Shown: positions 1-8,613, numbered from the stretch's first letter. The stretch is DNA of 14,700 bases from Dehalococcoidia bacterium (GCA_012270625.1 JAAXHZ010000060.1:6471-21170), one strand, 5' to 3'. A program made the numbers and translations. Notes: generated by a model not told the origin, from the sequence alone.

Positions 1-28
1 TAGGTGCCCCGTTCGTTCCCTTGAATTA

Positions 29-90
29 CCACACTGGCCATTGTCCGCTCATCGGAGTTGCATTGGCCATTCATCCGATCGGCAGTGGCC
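29..90. repeat. Imperfect TGGCC repeats downstream of lexA
   Basis: The 138 bases beyond the lexA stop hold no supported gene. Within them TGGCC occurs three times, starting at 35, 64 and 86. The first two copies (TGGCCATT) are followed by related ATC-CGATCGG or CTCATCGG stretches, so the segment reads as an imperfect direct repeat. Multiple short repeats of this sort occur at the ends of IS21-type elements, but no transposase, target duplication or clear element end is visible. No lexA terminator hairpin with a T-tract was seen. Confidence 0.3.
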
Positions 91-138
91 TGTATCTAGG
101 AGCCTCGCAGCTCTGAGTAGGGCGAATACACCCCTGAG

Positions 139-783
139 CTAGATAGTGCGCACGACTCCGACAACCTTGCCTCGGACGGATACGTCCTTGGCGGGCACCA
201 TGATCGGCTCCATAGTGACATTCTCTGGCTGGAGTCGCACCATGTCGCCCTCTATGTAGAACCGCTTGAGAGTGGTCTCTTCAGTGGCGTCGAGCCAAGC
301 CGCGACCATTTCGCCATCGGAGGCATCACTGGCAGGCTCGATAAGTACGAGGTCTCCGTCGGCGACAAGCGCGTCTATCATGGACGTGCCCTTGACGCGC
401 AATCCGAAGACGTTCTGACGGTCCCCGGTGAGAGACGACGGCAGGTCGATTGAGTCGAAGCTGTCCGACGCATACGAAGGGCCGTCTGGAACCTGGAGTG
501 GTTCGCCGGCGGCAATGCTGCCCATGATGGGGATGCTCTGGATGTCACGCTTCGACCCGCGCAGCCCCTCGCCGATAAGCTCGATGCCGCGAGACACTTC
601 AGGCTCTCGCCTCAGATACCCCATAGCCTGGAGCTTGTGCAGGTTGTAGTCAACAACCGAGGTAGAGCTGACCTCACAGCCATTCTGGATGTCACGCACT
701 GTTGGCGGGTACTGATGCTCGTCCATGAACTTCTGGATGAACTCTAGGATGCGCTGCTGCCGTTGTGAGAGCCGATTCTTCAT
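139..783 (-). CDS. lexA: LexA repressor, SOS response regulator (S24 autoprotease)
   Basis: LexA represses SOS genes and cleaves itself when RecA filaments form on damaged DNA. The 214-residue protein has an N-terminal winged helix (about 1-70) with the Gram-positive style recognition region SSTSVVDYNLHKL. The C-terminal S24 peptidase follows. The cleavage site is Ala92-Gly93 within AAGEP, the catalytic serine is Ser134 in GTSM, and the lysine is Lys173 in TTLKRF. Length and residue spacing are normal for the family, so the protein should be self-cleaving. The ATG at 783 was chosen because GAGG sits six bases before it. A TTG ten codons upstream (813) would also keep the frame, but it lies ahead of the downstream operator, near the expected transcription start. 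The gene diverges from the operon that carries addBA, a sensible DNA-repair setting. Two LexA boxes in its own promoter suggest autoregulation. Confidence 0.96.
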   Translation of the reverse strand: MKNRLSQRQQRILEFIQKFMDEHQYPPTVRDIQNGCEVSSTSVVDYNLHKLQAMGYLRREPEVSRGIELIGEGLRGSKRDIQSIPIMGSIAAGEPLQVPDGPSYASDSFDSIDLPSSLTGDRQNVFGLRVKGTSMIDALVADGDLVLIEPASDASDGEMVAAWLDATEETTLKRFYIEGDMVRLQPENVTMEPIMVPAKDVSVRGKVVGVVRTI

Positions 784-794
784 GTCTAACCTCG

Positions 795-808
795 CGTACG
801 AATGTTCT
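795..808 (-). promoter_or_regulatory. LexA box 2 (SOS operator, downstream of the start)
   Basis: The minus strand reads AGAACATTCGTACG, 10 of 14 matches to the Bacillus-type SOS box, with an intact GAAC left half and a GTAC right half. It begins about where transcription should start and ends just before the lexA ribosome binding site. Its centre is 29 bp from that of box 1, which would allow two dimers to bind side by side. Confidence 0.55.
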
Positions 809-815
809 GTCAAAT

Positions 816-844
816 AGAATATCAGACCATATGTACGGTGTCAA
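816..844 (-). promoter_or_regulatory. lexA promoter (sigma70-type)
   Basis: On the minus strand TTGACA (844-839) is followed after exactly 17 bases by TATTCT (821-816). The -35 is perfect and the -10 matches TATAAT at four of six positions. The start of transcription is expected near 809, giving a leader of about 25 nt before the lexA ATG at 783, which has a GAGG ribosome site. The spacer contains a LexA box, so the repressor would block polymerase directly. Confidence 0.75.
824..837 (-). promoter_or_regulatory. LexA box 1 (SOS operator, in promoter spacer)
   Basis: The minus strand reads CGTACATATGGTCT. This matches the Gram-positive SOS box CGAACATATGTTCG (known from Bacillus) at 11 of 14 positions, including the whole ACATATG core. 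It lies between the -35 and -10 elements of lexA. Binding is inferred from sequence only. Confidence 0.7.
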
Positions 845-932
845 TGCCTAGACGGATTGGAGAAAATGAACATGGAAGAACCTCAGCGCCTTGACTGTGC
901 CTACAATCTGACGCAGGCTCGCGCGTGACCTG

Positions 933-961
933 ATGACATACCCGTCTTCAGTCCATATACT
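933..961 (+). promoter_or_regulatory. Promoter of the addBA-containing operon
   Basis: ATGACA (933-938, five of six to TTGACA) is followed after 17 bases by TATACT (956-961, five of six to TATAAT). Transcription would begin near 968. The strong ribosome site AGGAGGGG (971-978) lies six bases before the ATG at 985, so the leader is very short. No LexA-like box is seen at this promoter, so the operon may not be under SOS control even though lexA is next door. Confidence 0.65.
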
Positions 962-984
962 TTTCCCATCAGGAGGGGAAACAG

Positions 985-2055
985 ATGCAGGACCTGGTAA
1001 CAGCCGAGTGGACTGACGCGATAGAGGCCATCGAACGCTGCTATGAGCTGGGATGGACCGATGGACTTCCGGTCGTGCCGCCAACGCTCGAACGCGTGCA
1101 TGAGTTTATGGACGTCGCGGCGCGTCCGGCTGACGAGGTGCTCGGCTCGATTCCAGAGCGCAGACGCGAGGTTACAGTCGCCAAGACCGCCGCTAACGCC
1201 GTCATGGCAGGGTGCCTCCCCGAGTACTTCCCGGTCGTGCTGGCTGCGACCGAGGCGATGCTGGACCCGGAGTTCAACCTGATAGCGCCCTCTTCCAGCC
1301 AGGGCGGCGCCGCCGTTCTGGTAATCGTCAACGGCCCCGCCGTGAGCGAGCTGGGGATGAACTCAGGAGCCAACCTGTTCGGGCCCGGCAACCGCGCCAA
1401 CGCCACAATCGGGCGCGCGATACGGCTCATTCTGATGAACGCCTGCGCGTCCATACCCGGACTGTTCGACCGCACGGTCATCGGACATCCTGGCAAGTAC
1501 ACGTACTGCATCGCCGAGAACGAGACCGACTCCGACTGGCTGCCGCTGCACGTCGAGCGCGGCTTCAGCCCCGACCAGAGCGCGGTCACGGTGTTCGCGT
1601 CATGGGAGCCAAGGCAGGTGCGCTCGGCGGCTTACTCGCAGGAGGTGGTGCTGGATACGGTCGCGGATGTCGCGTCCGTGCTGGGATCGTCACTGGCGTC
1701 GTCAGACTCCGTCGGAGACGACTCCACACCGGTACGTCAGGGCGAGCTTGCAGTAACTATCGGCGGAGCCTCCGACTTCTGGGGAACCTGGACCAAGCGA
1801 GACGTTCGTGAGTACTTACATCCCAGGATTGGCAGGTCCATTGCCGATCTGAAGATCGTCAGAGTGCTGGAGGGCGACGTGGAGCCGGCAGACTACCAGA
1901 TATTCGCCAACTTCGTTCCAGAGCCTGACGACATCCTGGTGGTGAGGGCCGGATCTCCCGAGGCCACCGGATACCGCTGCTCGGTAATTCTGAGCGAGCT
2001 GCCCAAGGTGGCGTCCGCGGCCGTGACGCGGGCGGTCGCTCCAAGTTCGAGTTAG
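985..2055 (+). CDS. Conserved protein of unknown function, GWTDGLPVVPPT family
   Basis: I recognise the family by its motifs, not by a known function. The N-terminal GWTDGLPVVPPT motif (about 23-34) is followed by NAVMAGCLPEYFPVVLAA (71-88) with a conserved-looking Cys77, then a segment about 116-149 rich in Gly and Asn (NGP, ELGMNSGANLFGPGNRANAT), and HPGKYTYCIAENE (168-180). From memory, similar proteins are common as hypothetical genes in Chloroflexota and Actinobacteria, often beside UGSC-type (seleno)proteins; no such partner is in this window. No signal peptide or membrane helix is visible, so it should be cytoplasmic. The ATG has a strong Shine-Dalgarno and its own promoter. The stop is only 2 bp before addB, so it is probably co-transcribed with addBA. 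Whether it has a role in DNA repair or simply shares the promoter cannot be told from the sequence. Confidence 0.85.
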   Translation: MQDLVTAEWTDAIEAIERCYELGWTDGLPVVPPTLERVHEFMDVAARPADEVLGSIPERRREVTVAKTAANAVMAGCLPEYFPVVLAATEAMLDPEFNLIAPSSSQGGAAVLVIVNGPAVSELGMNSGANLFGPGNRANATIGRAIRLILMNACASIPGLFDRTVIGHPGKYTYCIAENETDSDWLPLHVERGFSPDQSAVTVFASWEPRQVRSAAYSQEVVLDTVADVASVLGSSLASSDSVGDDSTPVRQGELAVTIGGASDFWGTWTKRDVREYLHPRIGRSIADLKIVRVLEGDVEPADYQIFANFVPEPDDILVVRAGSPEATGYRCSVILSELPKVASAAVTRAVAPSSS

Positions 2056-2057
2056 CC

Positions 2058-5000
2058 TTGGCAGCGCCCATGAGTGCGACCGCCAGGCTGCCATATCTGT
2101 TATACAAGGGCCATCAATCGCCAGAACGGCTGCGCGGCGTAGTCGAGAGTTTGAAGCGCGACGATCCTCTGGCCCCAGTGACTGTTGTCGGACCGTCCAG
2201 CTACGCCAACCTGTCGCTGAGGCACGAGTTCGCGCGCGCCGGCTTCGTGAATGTCCGGTTCATGATATTTTCGAGGCTGGCTGAGTTCCTCGGCGCGCCG
2301 CACATGGCCAGCGAGGGTCGCACGCCGCTTACCCGGGTACTAGAAAACGCCGCTATCCGGGCCGTCGCGTCCGGTGCAACTGGGCCGCTGGGAGAGCTGC
2401 GCAGTCACCCATCCACGCTGCACAGTCTGAAGCAGAAGTTCCGTGAGCTGAGAAGTGTGCACAGCCATTCCCTCGACACTCTCGCCAGGAGTGGGGAGAT
2501 TCAGTCAGAGACCGTCAGGCTGTACAGACAGTTCAGATCGAACACCACCAGCTTCTACGACGACGAGGACCTGGCGAGCGCCGCCGCCCAGTCAGCTGGC
2601 GACAGGCCCACCTCTGGATTCGGCGATCTCGGAGCGATCGTATTCTACGTGCCACGCGAACTCACACCCGGTCAGCAGGCCTTGATAAAGGCGCTGGCGA
2701 GGCGGAAGCGCTGTGTGGTAATGCTCGGTCTCACCGGGGACCCGGTTGCCGATGGCCCCGTGTGCACACTGGGCGATCAGTTATCGTCGATTCTGGGAAC
2801 GCAGCGGACCGACTCTCATCAGGTCCAGAGCACCCGGACACACCTGATGATCGCGCCCGATCCGCACCAGGAGATCAGATGGGTGATCCGGCAGATCGTC
2901 CAGAGGGCGCGCCAAGGCACACCATTCAGCCGGATGGCGGTGCTGTATCGAAAGCCGGAGTACGGCAAGATCATAGCCGAGGAGATGGATCTGGCTGACG
3001 TGCCTGTCGCCGGTCCAGACCAGACCACACTCGCCGAGACCGCCGTGGGCAGGACGCTGATTGGCCTGATGGAGCTGGCCGACAGCGACTTTCAGCGTGG
3101 GCTTTTCACATCATGGCTGACCGGATGCCCGGTCAGATCGCCCTCGAGATCGACACGGTTCAACCCGAGCAGGTGGGATAGGCTCTCAAAAGAGGCAGGC
3201 ATCGTCAAGGGCGTCGCGCAGTGGAGAGACAGACTGGATAAGTATGCCACCAGGCTTGAGGAATCGCTCTCAGACTCCGTCATGTTCGAGGAGATGTCCG
3301 AGGGCAGAGTAAAGGCCGTCGGATCCCAGGCCGAGTCGGCACGTGAGCTGCTCGCGTTCGTCAACCGCCTGCACAGTGACGTTCAGCCGCCAAGCGAGGG
3401 TGCATCGTGGGTGGACTTTTCCGCGTGGGCGCGGCAGCTCGTCGATGATTACGTCTCCAGGGGCAAGGGTACTCCGGAGACCGAGCTCGACGCGCTGGAG
3501 AGTGTCCAGGACATCCTCTCGGAGCTGACTGCCGTGAGCGCGGTCGCTCAGAATCCAACCTTCCAGGCGTTCCGAGATGACCTGTACGAGGCGCTGCAAG
3601 CCCCGGCTGGTCGCCTGGGCGAGATTGGTAAGGGTGTGTTCGTCGCCCCGTTCCGGGTTGCGGCCACGATGCGATTCGACGCCGTGTACCTTGTCGGCAT
3701 GATAGAAGGCGCCGTGCCGCCCGCGCCACGGGACGATCCGCTGATACCAGAGTCCGCCAAAAACCGCGCCGGAGGCTCGTCGGCCGGATTCGAGATGCAG
3801 CAGGACACCAGGGCCAGGGAGCGACGCGACTATCTGTCCGCGCTCGACAGCGCTCCCGACAGGACTCTCTCAGTCTCGCTGGCCGACCCGTCCGCAGGAC
3901 GTGAGCAGCACCCATCTCGGTGGATGCTCGAACAGGCGAAGGAGCTAAACGGTCTGCACGTGACAGCCTCCGAGCTTAAGCGCATGGGAGACAGAGACTG
4001 GCTATCCATGATTCCATCGGCGGAGTCCGCGCTGCTGGACGGCGATCCCACAGATGCTTCGGACGTTCTCGACTACGACCTGCGCCACTTGCTGCGCTGG
4101 GAAAATTCGGGTCTGCGCGTTATGAGACACCCGTTCGCCGCGAAAGCGCCGCTGGGCAGGGCCTTGGATCTGGGTAGAGCGCGAAACAGCACGAACTTTA
4201 CCGAATGGGATGGCAACAGCTCATCGGTCGCTCGTAAGTCCAGGTACAGCAGCGACACCCTCAACAGGACTCACTCTCCCACACGACTCGAGCGGTGGGC
4301 GACGTGTCCGTTCAGCTACTTCCTCGGCAACGTGCTGAGGCTCGGCTCCATCGAGACCCCGGAGGACATCTTCTCGATATCCGCCCTCGAACGCGGCAAT
4401 CTGGTCCACAAGATTCTAGACAAGTTCATGAGGAGTGTGGCCGAATCAGGAACGATGCCCAAGCCTCACGATCCCTGGAGCGCTGACCAGAGGGCAGCCC
4501 TCATTAGAGTCGCTCACGAGCGGTTCGCGCGCGCCGAGTCAGACGGCGTTACCGGCAGATCAGTAATGTGGGAACTTGAACGAGCACAGATTCTAGCCGA
4601 TCTGGACGCTTTCCTTGAGCAGGACGCAGCCCTCAGAGACAGGTTTGGCGTGACCCCGAGTGAGTTCGAGGTCAGATTCGGCTTGCCAGGCGGCCCCTGG
4701 CAGGAGGCGGTCTGGAGCCTTGATCGCGGCGAGCAGGTCCGTTTCAGGGGTGTGATCGACCGTGTCGACATCTCATCGGACGCACGCACGGCGCTCGTTA
4801 TCGATTACAAGACCGGAAGCTCTCGTCCGTACAACGGTCTTGAGAACGACCCCACGGACAGGGGACGACGGCTCCAACTCGGAGTGTACGCGCTCGCCGC
4901 TCAGCGCGGTCTGGATAGTGCCGATAGTGTACGTTCCGCGTACTGGTTCGTGACGACGCGAGGCGATTTCGCTCTCGCCCCGAAAGAACCCTTGGATGGA

Positions 5001-5231
5001 GGCTCAGACGAGGTACGCGCAAGACTCGGCGAGGTGGTCGGTGAGATCGTATCCGGCATAAGAGACGGCGTGTTTCCGGCGAACCCGGGCGAGCGCGACA
5101 GAGGAAGTTTCGAGAACTGCAGGTTCTGCGAGTTCGACTCGCTCTGTCCCTCCCGGCGGGATCGGATGTGGAACAGGAAGAGCGGTCATCAGATGCTGGC
5201 AGGCTATCGCGACCTGATACGCGAGCAGTGA
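2058..5231 (+). CDS. addB: AddB subunit of the AddAB helicase-nuclease
   Basis: AddB pairs with AddA to unwind and resect double-strand breaks for RecA loading. At 1057 residues it is close to the usual size. The C-terminal nuclease has all RecB-type residues: His784 in LVHKIL, Asp901 in GVIDRVD, Asp916-Tyr917-Lys918 in VIDYKTG, and QLGVYAL after it. Four cysteines for the iron-sulfur staple are present: Cys750 (ATCPFSYF) and Cys1021, Cys1024, Cys1030 (CRFCEFDSLC), the same C-x2-C-x5-C spacing as Bacillus AddB. The N-terminal helicase-like part aligns by eye from YLLYKGH, through VVGPSSYANL and FSRLAEFL, to YLVGMIEGAVP, but the Walker A loop found in Bacillus AddB is missing. The annotated start is a TTG just after the previous stop. 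An ATG at 2070 is an equal option; neither has a clear ribosome site, so translation may be coupled. The addA start follows 1 bp after the stop. Confidence 0.93.
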   Translation: MAAPMSATARLPYLLYKGHQSPERLRGVVESLKRDDPLAPVTVVGPSSYANLSLRHEFARAGFVNVRFMIFSRLAEFLGAPHMASEGRTPLTRVLENAAIRAVASGATGPLGELRSHPSTLHSLKQKFRELRSVHSHSLDTLARSGEIQSETVRLYRQFRSNTTSFYDDEDLASAAAQSAGDRPTSGFGDLGAIVFYVPRELTPGQQALIKALARRKRCVVMLGLTGDPVADGPVCTLGDQLSSILGTQRTDSHQVQSTRTHLMIAPDPHQEIRWVIRQIVQRARQGTPFSRMAVLYRKPEYGKIIAEEMDLADVPVAGPDQTTLAETAVGRTLIGLMELADSDFQRGLFTSWLTGCPVRSPSRSTRFNPSRWDRLSKEAGIVKGVAQWRDRLDKYATRLEESLSDSVMFEEMSEGRVKAVGSQAESARELLAFVNRLHSDVQPPSEGASWVDFSAWARQLVDDYVSRGKGTPETELDALESVQDILSELTAVSAVAQNPTFQAFRDDLYEALQAPAGRLGEIGKGVFVAPFRVAATMRFDAVYLVGMIEGAVPPAPRDDPLIPESAKNRAGGSSAGFEMQQDTRARERRDYLSALDSAPDRTLSVSLADPSAGREQHPSRWMLEQAKELNGLHVTASELKRMGDRDWLSMIPSAESALLDGDPTDASDVLDYDLRHLLRWENSGLRVMRHPFAAKAPLGRALDLGRARNSTNFTEWDGNSSSVARKSRYSSDTLNRTHSPTRLERWATCPFSYFLGNVLRLGSIETPEDIFSISALERGNLVHKILDKFMRSVAESGTMPKPHDPWSADQRAALIRVAHERFARAESDGVTGRSVMWELERAQILADLDAFLEQDAALRDRFGVTPSEFEVRFGLPGGPWQEAVWSLDRGEQVRFRGVIDRVDISSDARTALVIDYKTGSSRPYNGLENDPTDRGRRLQLGVYALAAQRGLDSADSVRSAYWFVTTRGDFALAPKEPLDGGSDEVRARLGEVVGEIVSGIRDGVFPANPGERDRGSFENCRFCEFDSLCPSRRDRMWNRKSGHQMLAGYRDLIREQ

Positions 5232-5232
5232 C

Positions 5233-8200
5233 GTGACGACGGCATTCACACCCATAGACCAGGCCGCCCGAGACCGAATCCGACACTCGCTGTGCGAGAC
5301 CATGTTCGTCGAGGCCGGCGCTGGCACCGGCAAGACCACCAGCATGGTCGGCAGGGTCGTCGAACTGATCGGCTCAGGCGCAACGACCGTCGATAGAGTC
5401 GCCGCGATCACGTTCACCAACTCCGCGGCCTCCGAGCTCCAGGAGCGCATCAGGGAGGAGCTTGAAAAGGCTGCTGGCGAAGACGCTGATCCTACACGGC
5501 AGCAGCTCTGCGAGAGGGGAGTCGAGGATATCGACAGGGCTACCTTTTCGACGCTGCACAGCTTCGCCGGCGCGATTCTTCGCGAACGACCCCTAGAGGC
5601 TGGTCTCCCACCTTCGTTCGAGACAATGGACCAGGTCGCCAGCGATCTGGACTTCGACGAGAAGTGGAACGAGTGGCTGGACTGGGCATTGGACGATGCC
5701 TCCAACGTTCCCAGGCTGCCGTTGGCGCTGGCGCTTGGTCTGAGTCCTTCTCATCTCCGTGAGATTGCGCTCCAGTTCCACAGCAACTACGACCTACTCG
5801 AAGGTATCGACTTCGACGACGCGCGGGCACTGCCAACGTTCCAGTCCGCTCAGAGGCTCGTGGCCTCTGCCCAAGAGCTTGAGCGACTCTGCGAATTCTC
5901 CGAACTCCGCGAGGCTGACCCGCTCTACCAGCACGTCCAGTCCAAGTTATCGTCCATCCGGCGGCTGACCGAGATGGAGCCAGGATCGCCTGCTGCCCTG
6001 GGAATGCTGTCCAGGCTTATGCCGCTGCGCAAGAGCCAGGGTCGTCAGCCCGACTGGCAGACCGATCCCGCCTCCGGGGTGAACGCCTGCAAACTGCTCA
6101 AGGACACTCTAAAAGAACTCGATGAAGACATCAGGCTGGAGATCGAACTTGCCAGGAGCGCGTCTCTGGCCCCGATTATCCGCGTGCTGCGCGACTTCGT
6201 AGCCGGATATGAACAGGAGCGCAAGCGGGAGGGCCGCGCTGGATACCATGACCTGCTGGTATGGGCGCGAAATCTGCTCCGAGACAACATCGACGTCCGA
6301 GACCACTTCAGGCAGCGGTACACGTACATTCTTCTTGACGAGGTCCAAGACACCGATCCGATACAGATGCAGATCGCCATGTTCCTCGCCGAGGACGTAC
6401 CGGACGGCACGTCGCCCGAGTCGCGCCCGACGGACTGGCGTCATGTCAGGCCAGCAGATGGCAGGCTGTTCGTCGTCGGCGACCCGAAGCAGTCTATCTA
6501 CCGGTTCCGCAGGGCGGACGTCAGACAGCTCAACATTCTCAGAAGTCGGATGAGTGGGACGCCAGTCCATCTGGACCAGAATTTCCGATCCCATCGTCCG
6601 ATCATCGAGTGGGTGAACCACCTGTTCGGCAGCTGGATGAGTGGGAGTGAGTCGCAGGCCGAGTACGTAAGCCTCCGGCACAGGTGGGAGTCCGGGACTG
6701 ACGACGATTATGCCCCCTCGGTCTGGCGTCTCGGCGAGGAGTTCGATGCTCCGGCAAGAGAAATCAGAGCACTCGAGTACCAGGGCATCTCGGACACTCT
6801 TGGACAGATTATCCTTAACGGCTGGAAGGTCCGCTCAGGTGAGAACGACGATGGGCCGGAGTACCGGCCCGCCAAATACTCAGATATCTGCATTCTGATG
6901 CCGACGCGCACCGGACTGAGAGATCTGGAAGTCGCACTCGATGACGCTGGCATCCCGTACAGGCTCGAGGGAAGCTCGCTCATTTTCGATACGCAGGAGG
7001 TCCGTGACCTGCTCAACTGCCTCCGAGCGATAGACGATCCCGGCGACGAGGTCGCGATAGTGGCCGCGCTCCGCTCCCCTGCCTTCGCATGTACGGACGT
7101 GGACCTGCTCCGTCACTACGAGTCGGGAGGTCGGTTCGACTACCTGTCCCGTGCACAAAGGCCGAACGGCCCGGTCGCAGAAGGGCTCGACACGCTCCTC
7201 GGCTACCACGAGCGCAGGATGTGGACCTCGGTCGCGTCGCTGATCGACAGGTTCATTCGAGAGCGCCCACTGACGACCGCGGCGGTCGATCATCCGCGCA
7301 GGCGTGAGCAGTGGCGCAGGTATCGGTTCATCGTCGCTCAGGCTCGAGCGTTCGCTGAAGCCAGTGGAGGCTCCCTGCGCAGATTTCTCGAATGGATCGA
7401 CCGGCAGCGTCACGAGGGCGCGCGCGTGACCGAGACTCCTGTGCCTGAGACCGATGAAGATGCCGTCCGAATCATGACCATTCACGGCTCGAAGGGCCTC
7501 GAGTTCCCAGTGGTGATCCTGACAGGGCTGAACTCCCGACGACGGAATAGCACCGAGGCGGTCCTGTTTGGCCGCACAGACAGAACCGGCGAACGCGGGT
7601 CAGTCGAGGTCAAAGTCGGCAGCCGCGATCAGACATTCCAGACCCCAGGTTACGAGGCCCTGGCATCGGATGAGAAGGCGATGCTCGATGACGAACACGT
7701 CAGGCTTCTCTACGTAGCCACCACCCGCGCGATGGACCACCTCGTGCTAAGCGTGTATCGCTCGTCCAACAGCTATTCGGACGCCTCGGTCATCACCGGC
7801 TATTTCGAGGGATTAGACAACATGTGGAGACAGATGCCCGATCCGTCAGGACAACAGTTCCCGCCATCCAACCTGAGCGAAAGGTCACATAAGGATAAAC
7901 TCGATACAGCGTTGCACTCGCTCGAAGCTAGAAGACGATGGATTGAGGCACGCGACGAGATGGTAGGACGACAAGGACGTCCCTCGTCGGTAGCGGCAAC
8001 CAGACTGGTCGAGGTCGCCAAGGAAGAGTCCAAAGACGAACAGGAGAGCGACGAGCCCTGGAGACGCGGGCGGGCGGGCACGTCCATAGGTCGCGCCGTC
8101 CACGCCGTCCTTCAGACCATAGACCTTGCCACCGGAGAAGGCATCAAAGAGACCGCTCGCGCTCAGGCCGCTGCCGAAGGCATTCCGGGGCGCGTTGACG

Positions 8201-8613
8201 ACGTCATCAGGCTTTCGAGGGTCGCGGTGCGGAGTCCCGTGGTAAAGCGTGCGGTCGAGTCGGAGCGGTACTGGCGGGAAGTACCCGTCGGAGTCCCAAT
8301 TGGAGATGGGTCGCTCCAGGGATTCATCGACCTGCTGTTCGAGACGCCGGATGGGCTGGTCATCGTTGATTACAAGACAGACTCGGTAAGGGCCGATGGA
8401 GTGTCCGCAGCCGCTGCCCGTTATCGCCCCCAGGCGGGTGGGTACGCGCTGGCAATGCAGGGAGCCACGGGAAAACCGGTGTCAGAGGTCGTGTTCCTGT
8501 TCCTCGAACCCCACAGCGAAGAGTCGATGAAAAACATCTCGGAGCTGACCGCAGAGGCCGAGTCGCTTGCTACGGACTACCTCAAGGGGCCAGCTAGAGT
8601 GGCGGCCGGGTGA
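5233..8613 (+). CDS. addA: AddA subunit of the AddAB helicase-nuclease (UvrD/Rep-type)
   Basis: AddA is the ATP-driven 3'-5' motor and one of two nucleases of the AddAB complex. All superfamily 1 helicase motifs are seen in the 1126 residues: Walker A EAGAGTGKTT with Lys34, Walker B LLDEVQDTDP (Asp369, Glu370), GDPKQSIYRFR (416-426), LDQNFRSH (447-454), TIHGSKGLEF (749-758) and YVATTRA (827-833) with Arg832. The C-terminal nuclease domain has His957 in GRAVHAVL, a GFIDLLFE strand, Asp1046-Tyr1047-Lys1048 in IVDYKT, and a Q-x3-Y motif. Length is typical for AddA. The start is GTG, 1 bp after the addB stop, so the two subunits are translationally coupled and made in equal amounts. No sign of damage. 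The gene ends 20 bp from a convergent gene, with no obvious terminator hairpin between them. Confidence 0.95.
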   Translation: MTTAFTPIDQAARDRIRHSLCETMFVEAGAGTGKTTSMVGRVVELIGSGATTVDRVAAITFTNSAASELQERIREELEKAAGEDADPTRQQLCERGVEDIDRATFSTLHSFAGAILRERPLEAGLPPSFETMDQVASDLDFDEKWNEWLDWALDDASNVPRLPLALALGLSPSHLREIALQFHSNYDLLEGIDFDDARALPTFQSAQRLVASAQELERLCEFSELREADPLYQHVQSKLSSIRRLTEMEPGSPAALGMLSRLMPLRKSQGRQPDWQTDPASGVNACKLLKDTLKELDEDIRLEIELARSASLAPIIRVLRDFVAGYEQERKREGRAGYHDLLVWARNLLRDNIDVRDHFRQRYTYILLDEVQDTDPIQMQIAMFLAEDVPDGTSPESRPTDWRHVRPADGRLFVVGDPKQSIYRFRRADVRQLNILRSRMSGTPVHLDQNFRSHRPIIEWVNHLFGSWMSGSESQAEYVSLRHRWESGTDDDYAPSVWRLGEEFDAPAREIRALEYQGISDTLGQIILNGWKVRSGENDDGPEYRPAKYSDICILMPTRTGLRDLEVALDDAGIPYRLEGSSLIFDTQEVRDLLNCLRAIDDPGDEVAIVAALRSPAFACTDVDLLRHYESGGRFDYLSRAQRPNGPVAEGLDTLLGYHERRMWTSVASLIDRFIRERPLTTAAVDHPRRREQWRRYRFIVAQARAFAEASGGSLRRFLEWIDRQRHEGARVTETPVPETDEDAVRIMTIHGSKGLEFPVVILTGLNSRRRNSTEAVLFGRTDRTGERGSVEVKVGSRDQTFQTPGYEALASDEKAMLDDEHVRLLYVATTRAMDHLVLSVYRSSNSYSDASVITGYFEGLDNMWRQMPDPSGQQFPPSNLSERSHKDKLDTALHSLEARRRWIEARDEMVGRQGRPSSVAATRLVEVAKEESKDEQESDEPWRRGRAGTSIGRAVHAVLQTIDLATGEGIKETARAQAAAEGIPGRVDDVIRLSRVAVRSPVVKRAVESERYWREVPVGVPIGDGSLQGFIDLLFETPDGLVIVDYKTDSVRADGVSAAAARYRPQAGGYALAMQGATGKPVSEVVFLFLEPHSEESMKNISELTAEAESLATDYLKGPARVAAG

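Noticed and set aside
784..813. Longer LexA starting at the TTG at 813
   Set aside because: The extra ten codons cover the downstream SOS box and the expected transcription start region, there is no ribosome site, and LexA proteins normally begin near the LSQRQ segment.
808..813. Second TTGACA as a lexA -35 box
   Set aside because: No acceptable -10 lies 16-18 bases downstream, and transcription would start inside the coding region.
848..1101. Short minus-strand frames in the lexA/operon intergenic region
   Set aside because: They overlap the promoter and the start of the conserved gene, have no ribosome site and no conserved composition. The region 845-932 shows no other feature.
1041..1589. 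Antisense open frame of 182 residues inside the unknown conserved gene
   Set aside because: The sense frame has conserved motifs, a promoter and a strong ribosome site; the antisense frame has none of these.
3361..3915. Long open frame opposite addB (184 residues)
   Set aside because: It lies wholly within addB, is full of Arg, Pro and Ser, has no family motif, and is the usual antisense shadow of a GC-rich gene.
5004..5705. Antisense open frame of 233 residues across the addB-addA junction
   Set aside because: Both sense frames carry clear AddB and AddA motifs here. The antisense product is low-complexity Ser/Ala-rich with no recognisable domain.
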